Assembly (NCBI GenBank): GCA_003694495.1 | Contig: RFJO01000092.1 | Location: forward strand, 1-9,519 | DNA length: 9,519 bases | Reading direction: 5' to 3' | DNA from: Candidatus Woesearchaeota archaeon | GTDB taxonomy: Archaea; Nanobdellota; Nanobdellia; SCGC-AAA011-G17; GW2011-AR17 | Shown: positions 6,111 through 9,519 of the stretch, one piece after another | Position numbering within the stretch: position 1 is the stretch's first letter | How the letters are laid out: each line of letters starts with the position of its first letter | Notes under the pieces: model-generated | Seen by the model: only the letters and a program-made list of their open reading frames with translations | Databases searched by the model: none | What the model was told of the DNA's origin: nothing | Program-made: the position numbers and the translations under genes

Positions 6111-6848
6111 TTATTTCATTAGGAATTCTTCTTCCATAAAATGCATTTCCCCAGGCACAATAAGGCACTGTGGGTGAGCCTCAACCTCTTCCAGCTCTTT
6201 AGCTTTTCTTACTTGTATTACTGGCTCAGTTGAGCCCAGTTTAGCACACCCAACGCACAAGGTGTCTTCTGTAAACACATTTTCTTTCCTTTTGCTTTCT
6301 ATTTTAAGCAAAAAATCTCTGGCTTCAGTAAACTTCATAAACCTATTTTCTTCTGGTCTGAGGTCAAGCAGTATTAAAGTATGCATTTTGTTGTTTTCTT
6401 TTATCACATTATACGGCGTTTCAACATTTTCATTTTCAAACGGTATTGATGTAGTTTTGCCAAACTTGTACAACGACAACCCAGTTATGCCTATTGCTGT
6501 TAATACAGACGCATTATGCACAATGTTCACTTTTATCCCCGATTGCTTAGCCCTAAGCATAAGATCCACATGTGTCGTTGCAGCGAACACATCCCCTATA
6601 ATAAGCAACGAAACATTCTTTTCTTTTGCAGGATTTAAAAGCACATCTTCAGCTTTTTGTTCAACAATCTCTCTATTTGCCAGGTTAACTTTTTTTCCAT
6701 AAAGTTTTTCCAGTTCACTAATCTCACATTGCAGTTTAGAAGTATAACTTTCAAGGTAAACTTCATCAGAGTTTTTAACTAACTCAAGGCCTTTCAATGT
6801 GATATCCTTTTCATCATTCAACCCAATGCCTATGATATTTAGCGCCAT
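6111..6848 (-). CDS. dph5: diphthine synthase
   Basis: This cytoplasmic S-adenosylmethionine-dependent methyltransferase methylates the modified histidine of elongation factor 2 during diphthamide synthesis, a pathway limited to archaea and eukaryotes. The length, 245 residues, is close to the archaeal norm. Visible signatures are the N-terminal strand and loop LNIIGIGLNDEKDITLKGLE (3-22), VYLESYTS (30-37), the SAM-site IIGDVFAATTHVDL (83-96), where GDPLxATTH is more usual, and HNASVLTAIGITGLSLYKFGK (111-131) with TSIPF (133-137). The C-terminal VGCAKLGSTEP and LIVPGEMHFMEEEFL (229-243) are also typical of the family. This is the strongest evidence that the host is an archaeon. A TATA box sits 26.5 bp upstream. 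Other diphthamide genes are not in the window. Confidence 0.95.
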   Translation of the reverse strand: MALNIIGIGLNDEKDITLKGLELVKNSDEVYLESYTSKLQCEISELEKLYGKKVNLANREIVEQKAEDVLLNPAKEKNVSLLIIGDVFAATTHVDLMLRAKQSGIKVNIVHNASVLTAIGITGLSLYKFGKTTSIPFENENVETPYNVIKENNKMHTLILLDLRPEENRFMKFTEARDFLLKIESKRKENVFTEDTLCVGCAKLGSTEPVIQVRKAKELEEVEAHPQCLIVPGEMHFMEEEFLMK

Positions 6849-6870
6849 ATTTTGGCAGTGTGATGGTTAG

Positions 6871-6878
6871 TTTATAAA
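6871..6878 (-). promoter_or_regulatory. TATA box of dph5
   Basis: TTTATAAA is centred 26.5 bp before the dph5 ATG, inside the 104-bp divergent region shared with the ArdC-like gene. An A-rich BRE-like stretch precedes it on the minus strand. The transcript should be leaderless. Confidence 0.6.
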
Positions 6879-6922
6879 ATTTTTCAATTTTTTAGAAATC
6901 CTGGCTGAATATTTGCTTTAGA

Positions 6923-6930
6923 TTTATATT
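6923..6930 (+). promoter_or_regulatory. TATA box of the ArdC-like gene
   Basis: TTTATATT is centred 26.5 bp upstream of the ATG at 6953. An earlier ATG at 6940 is in another frame. The spacing supports 6953 as both transcription and translation start. Confidence 0.6.
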
Positions 6931-6952
6931 ACTTAATTTATGTCATTTTTCT

Positions 6953-7705
6953 ATGCTCAAATTGAAAGACATACATAATAAGGTCAAACATCTTGCAACA
7001 GAAACAGATAGGGTTAAGCGTTCAACATTTTTCAAGGACTATTTGAACGTCATGTCAAGGTTTTGGAACTATTCTCATTACAACCAGCTTTTGATATATT
7101 TTCAGTATCCTAAAGCTACCAAGGTTGCTGGCTACACTACTTGGAAACGGCTAAACCGGAAGATTAAGAAAGGCGAGAAAGCCATAAAGATTCTCGCGCC
7201 GATAATCATTGAAGATGATGAAATTATTTATTTCAAACCAGTTTCAGTCTTTGACATATCCCAGACAAAAGGCGAACCCTTGCCTAGGCTTGATATAGAC
7301 ATTAAAGGCGAGTCAAAACGACATTGGCTTAACAATCTGTTATCTTATTGTTCTGATACAGGCATTAAGGTTACGTTTAAAGAACTTAACGACAACTTTT
7401 ACGGTTTTAATAGAGGCAACACAATCGTAATAAACTCTTCAAAAAGCATTAACACTCAGATAAACACTTTAGTCCATGAGCTGGCCCATGCGTTAATGCA
7501 TAAAGATTCAAAATGTTCTACAAAAACCAAAGAGATCCAGGCTGAAGCTGTAGCTTATGTTGTTTGCAAGACGATTGGTTTGGAACCCAAAAGTTTTAAT
7601 TATCTAGCAATATACGATGCAGGCAAAGAAAATATTCTAGATAATTTAGAAATCATAAGCAAATTTTCAAAAAAAATTCTTGACGCTATTTTTTTCCATA
7701 AATGA
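6953..7705 (+). CDS. ArdC-like protein: ssDNA-binding domain plus HExxH metallopeptidase
   Basis: Residues 1-110 match the ArdC N-terminal domain (DUF1738), known in plasmid antirestriction proteins to bind single-stranded DNA: FWNYSHYNQLLI (37-48), VAGYTTWKRLNRKIKKGEKAIKILAP (58-83) and the typical VFDISQTKGEPLP (99-111). Residues 120-250 are an ImmA/IrrE-type zinc peptidase, with HELAH (175-179) and a downstream E198 in EIQAEAVAYVV as likely third metal ligand. The 250-residue length is near-minimal, since plasmid ArdC is about 300. The family protects incoming DNA from restriction or cleaves regulators; which applies here is not visible. No transfer, integrase or restriction gene is next to it, so it may be a remnant or a domesticated copy. 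The 3' end overlaps the opposing small ORF by 20 bp. The domain call is strong; function is inferred. Confidence 0.88.
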   Translation: MLKLKDIHNKVKHLATETDRVKRSTFFKDYLNVMSRFWNYSHYNQLLIYFQYPKATKVAGYTTWKRLNRKIKKGEKAIKILAPIIIEDDEIIYFKPVSVFDISQTKGEPLPRLDIDIKGESKRHWLNNLLSYCSDTGIKVTFKELNDNFYGFNRGNTIVINSSKSINTQINTLVHELAHALMHKDSKCSTKTKEIQAEAVAYVVCKTIGLEPKSFNYLAIYDAGKENILDNLEIISKFSKKILDAIFFHK

Positions 7706-7889
7706 CTTCTCTTATTAGTTTCACATCTTCATGATTATATAATTGCTGTTGTATTAGATCATAAAGTTCATACCTTAGGTTAAACAGGCCCATCGACTCA
7801 ATAAATCCGCGAGGCTTAAAGTTTTGCACATCTTTATACATTTGTAAAAGTTCTTCTAGTTCTTCATTGTTAGCTTTTTTATATTGCAT
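7686..7889 (-). CDS. small hypothetical protein, acidic helical
   Basis: The product is about 67 residues from MQYKKANNEELEELL, with Leu/Glu-rich helical patterns, a central NFKPRGFIESMGLFNLRYELYD and a C-terminal IREVIYGKK. No known domain is recognised. An ATG three codons earlier (7898) is possible, but a TATA-like TTTTATAG at 7912-7919 is 26.5 bp from 7889 and only about 17 from 7898, so I prefer 7889. The gene lies 60 bp downstream of the receiver gene on the same strand and its end overlaps the ArdC-like gene by 20 bp. It could be a partner or regulator of either neighbour, but nothing shows this. Short length lowers confidence. Confidence 0.55.
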   Translation of the reverse strand: MQYKKANNEELEELLQMYKDVQNFKPRGFIESMGLFNLRYELYDLIQQQLYNHEDVKLIREVIYGKK

Positions 7890-7911
7890 AAAAGTCATTA
7901 TAAAAGTTAAT

Positions 7912-7919
7912 CTATAAAA
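7912..7919 (-). promoter_or_regulatory. TATA box of the small hypothetical gene
   Basis: TTTTATAG on the minus strand is centred 26.5 bp before the ATG at 7889, in the 51-60 bp gap after the receiver gene. It supports separate transcription and the shorter start. Confidence 0.4.
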
Positions 7920-7949
7920 ATCATTTTGAAAATTTTATTCCAATTAGAC

Positions 7950-8324
7950 TTATTTTTTTGCTAAGGTTTTTTTTACAATTTTTTCTAATATGGATATTGA
8001 GATAGGTTTTGACAGAAACTCGTCTGCGCCCATTTTTATAAACTCTTTCTTTTCATCTTCTTCCAGTCTCATTGCACTAAGCATTATAACCTTTACTTTC
8101 TTGAGTTTTTTATCTTTTTTAATCTTTTCAAGCACAGTTTTACCAGACATTCCCGGCATCATAATGTCCAGGATTACAAGATCTATGTCATATTTTTTTA
8201 ACATTTGCAACGCCTTTGGGCCAGTGTTTGCAGAATATGTTATATACCCTGCCTTATTAAGCGCAAAAGTTACTAGGTCTACAGTGTCAGTTCTGTCGTC
8301 AACTATTAAAATCTTCTTATCCAT
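7950..8324 (-). CDS. stand-alone response-regulator receiver protein (CheY-like)
   Basis: This 124-residue protein consists only of a receiver domain. The acidic pair is D9-D10 (ILIVDDR), the phosphorylated aspartate is D53 (LVILDIMMPGMSG), the switch Ser is S83 (VIMLSA) and the conserved lysine is K106 (FLSKP). There is no DNA-binding or enzymatic output domain, so it must act by protein contact, as a phosphate shuttle or as a CheY-like effector. It starts 2 bp after the stop of the histidine kinase gene, making that kinase its probable phosphodonor. A strong Shine-Dalgarno site precedes the ATG, unlike the leaderless genes elsewhere in the window. Confidence 0.93.
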   Translation of the reverse strand: MDKKILIVDDRTDTVDLVTFALNKAGYITYSANTGPKALQMLKKYDIDLVILDIMMPGMSGKTVLEKIKKDKKLKKVKVIMLSAMRLEEDEKKEFIKMGADEFLSKPISISILEKIVKKTLAKK

Positions 8325-8326
8325 TT

Positions 8327-9519
8327 TTATGCCTCCTTTTTTATTGGTAAATATATCTTGAACATTGTACCCTTGCCGAACTTGCTTTCAACTTCAATTT
8401 TTCCTTTGTGCAAATCAATCAATCCTTTTGCTATAGACAACCCTAGTCCAGATCCTTCATGTTTTCTCACGGCAGCTTTTTCAACTTGATAAAACCTGTT
8501 GAAAAGGTTATCCATTTCTTTTTTTGGTATGCCTATGCCTGTATCTTTTACTGTAACAACAGCATAACCTTTTTCTTTATCAACATTTACCAAAACCGAG
8601 CCGTTTTTTTTGTTATACAATATTGCATTTCTAACAATGTTTGTTATAGCTTCTTTAACCCTAAACTCGTCAGCTTTTATCATAAGCTTCCTTGGCCCGT
8701 TATACTTTATATTTACTTTATATTTTTCTGCCACTGGTTTCAACGAATTTTTGATAGATTTTGCAAGATTTGCCAAGTTTACATTTTTAATTTCAAGGTT
8801 AAGCTTTTTTAAATCCAGCTTTGACAATGTAAGCATGTCTTCAATTAACTTTAAAAGGTCTGAAGCATTTTTGTAAACCAATTTCAACTTTTCTTTTTGT
8901 TGCTTTGTTAATTTTCCCATTTCGCCTTTCAGCATAAGTTCGATAAAACCTAAAACCGGAAACAACGGGCTTTTAAGTTCATGCGAAACTATAGAAATAA
9001 ACTCGTTCTTTGCCTCATCAAGTTTTTTTAGTTTATTATAAGCTTTTCTCAACTCCAGAGTCCTTTCTCTAACTTTTTGTTCAATTAATTTCTTTTCATT
9101 TAAAATTTGTTTGTTAGCCTTCTCCAAGTCATCCATAATATTATACAATGCAAGTTCGCTTTTACGCAGTTCTTCATTTTTTTTCTTAATCTCTTTAGTA
9201 CTTTTATTTAATTTCAGTTCAAGCGACTCTTTTCTTCCTTTAAGATTATTCTTCATTATTTTTACAATATCATAAAGCTCGCCGATTTCATCGTTGGTTG
9301 TTTTATTAACTTTTACATTAAAATCACCCTGGCTTATCCTTTTTGCTATATTCTTAAGCCTTATCAACGGGTTAGTGAAATGTTTAGCAGATACATAAGA
9401 CACTAAAACAACAATGGATATGATTAATATGAAATAATAAAACAATACTTTGTTTAACTCATTTACCGGTTTAAGAAGGCCTTCTTCTTTTATTTTTAAT
9501 ACTGAACACAAATCTGTAA
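8327..9519 (-). CDS. membrane sensor histidine kinase, N-terminal sensor cut by window edge
   Basis: The frame is open to the right edge. The first apparent start (9511) is a TTG preceded by in-frame coding, so the 5' end is missing. Counting from 9511, residues 1-21 (CSVLKIKEEGLLKPVNELN) resemble the end of an extracellular dCache sensor. A membrane helix (about 22-41) follows, then HAMP (43-95, with NPLIRLKNIAKRISQGDF), a long coiled coil (95-165), and HisKA with phospho-accepting H177 (FISIVSHELKSP). The ATPase domain has the N box (EAITNIVRNAILYN, N295), G1 DTGIGIP (323-329), the F box (NLFNRFYQ) and G2 GSGLGL (353-358). All catalytic motifs are intact. It should sense an extracellular signal, autophosphorylate and pass phosphate to the receiver encoded 2 bp downstream. 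The ligand cannot be told. Confidence 0.95.
   Translation of the reverse strand, partial: TDLCSVLKIKEEGLLKPVNELNKVLFYYFILIISIVVLVSYVSAKHFTNPLIRLKNIAKRISQGDFNVKVNKTTNDEIGELYDIVKIMKNNLKGRKESLELKLNKSTKEIKKKNEELRKSELALYNIMDDLEKANKQILNEKKLIEQKVRERTLELRKAYNKLKKLDEAKNEFISIVSHELKSPLFPVLGFIELMLKGEMGKLTKQQKEKLKLVYKNASDLLKLIEDMLTLSKLDLKKLNLEIKNVNLANLAKSIKNSLKPVAEKYKVNIKYNGPRKLMIKADEFRVKEAITNIVRNAILYNKKNGSVLVNVDKEKGYAVVTVKDTGIGIPKKEMDNLFNRFYQVEKAAVRKHEGSGLGLSIAKGLIDLHKGKIEVESKFGKGTMFKIYLPIKKEA
8332..8340 (-). promoter_or_regulatory. Shine-Dalgarno site of the receiver gene
   Basis: On the minus strand AAAAGGAGG lies 7 nt before the ATG at 8324, overlapping the last codons of the kinase gene. It is the only clear ribosome-binding site in the window and fits translation of the second gene in a polycistronic mRNA. 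Confidence 0.75.

Noticed and set aside
6262..6702. 146-aa plus-strand ORF opposite dph5
   Set aside because: Antisense shadow of a clearly conserved dph5; no promoter and no recognisable motif.
6849..6952. Riboswitch or small RNA in the largest intergenic gap (104 bp)
   Set aside because: The space is explained by two divergent TATA boxes with leaderless starts; no convincing hairpin or conserved RNA motif was seen.
7990..8361. 123-aa plus-strand ORF opposite the receiver gene
   Set aside because: Antisense shadow; the receiver motifs D9-D10/D53/K106 on the minus strand prove the coding strand.
9509..9511. TTG as the true start of the histidine kinase
   Set aside because: The frame stays open upstream to the edge and the visible N-terminus looks like the end of a sensor domain, so the start is off the window.
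1..9519. CRISPR array, insertion sequence or integrated mobile element
   Set aside because: No regularly spaced repeats, transposase or integrase, target duplications or tRNA-derived att sequence were seen; ArdC alone does not make an element.

Overview
The window is AT-rich, densely packed archaeal DNA. The clearest taxonomic marker is a complete diphthine synthase (dph5), which makes the archaeal/eukaryotic EF2 modification. Nearly every gene or operon that starts inside the window also has a TATA-like box about 26-28 bp before its ATG and no Shine-Dalgarno sequence, the pattern of archaeal leaderless transcripts. The compact layout, the single-pass protein with a post-membrane 'ITGRA' segment and the gene mix suggest a DPANN-type archaeon (Woesearchaeota/Pacearchaeota-like). 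That rank is inference; 'archaeon' is well supported.

Layout, left to right. A HAD-superfamily phosphatase, cut by the left edge inside its first catalytic motif, converges on an orphan PIN-domain nuclease. The PIN gene diverges from a small membrane-anchored extracytoplasmic protein, and one symmetric promoter appears to serve both. That protein's gene converges on a Tat/lipoprotein-type exported protein carrying a JAMM/MPN-like metal-binding signature. Next come a nucleotide-sugar pyrophosphorylase with a ribbon-helix-helix (RHH) DNA-binding domain fused to its N-terminus, and a catabolic/anabolic-type glutamate dehydrogenase. On the minus strand follow a coiled-coil protein, a GNAT acetyltransferase and diphthine synthase. 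An ArdC-type protein (ssDNA-binding domain plus HExxH metallopeptidase) then converges on a small unknown ORF. The right end holds a two-component pair: a membrane histidine kinase, whose sensor domain lies beyond the edge, and a stand-alone receiver protein.

There is no single pathway. It is a mosaic of housekeeping genes (dph5, gdhA), surface/envelope genes (nucleotide-sugar synthesis, exported proteins), signalling genes (kinase and receiver) and conflict-type genes (PIN, ArdC). All four convergent pairs overlap at their stop codons, two of them through a shared palindromic TTAA. TATA-to-ATG spacing supports most predicted starts and argues for internal starts in two genes (coiled-coil protein at 5637, small ORF at 7889). 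The only clear Shine-Dalgarno site precedes the receiver gene, the second gene of the kinase operon. No tRNA, rRNA, CRISPR array, IS element or gene-free stretch over 300 bases was seen.
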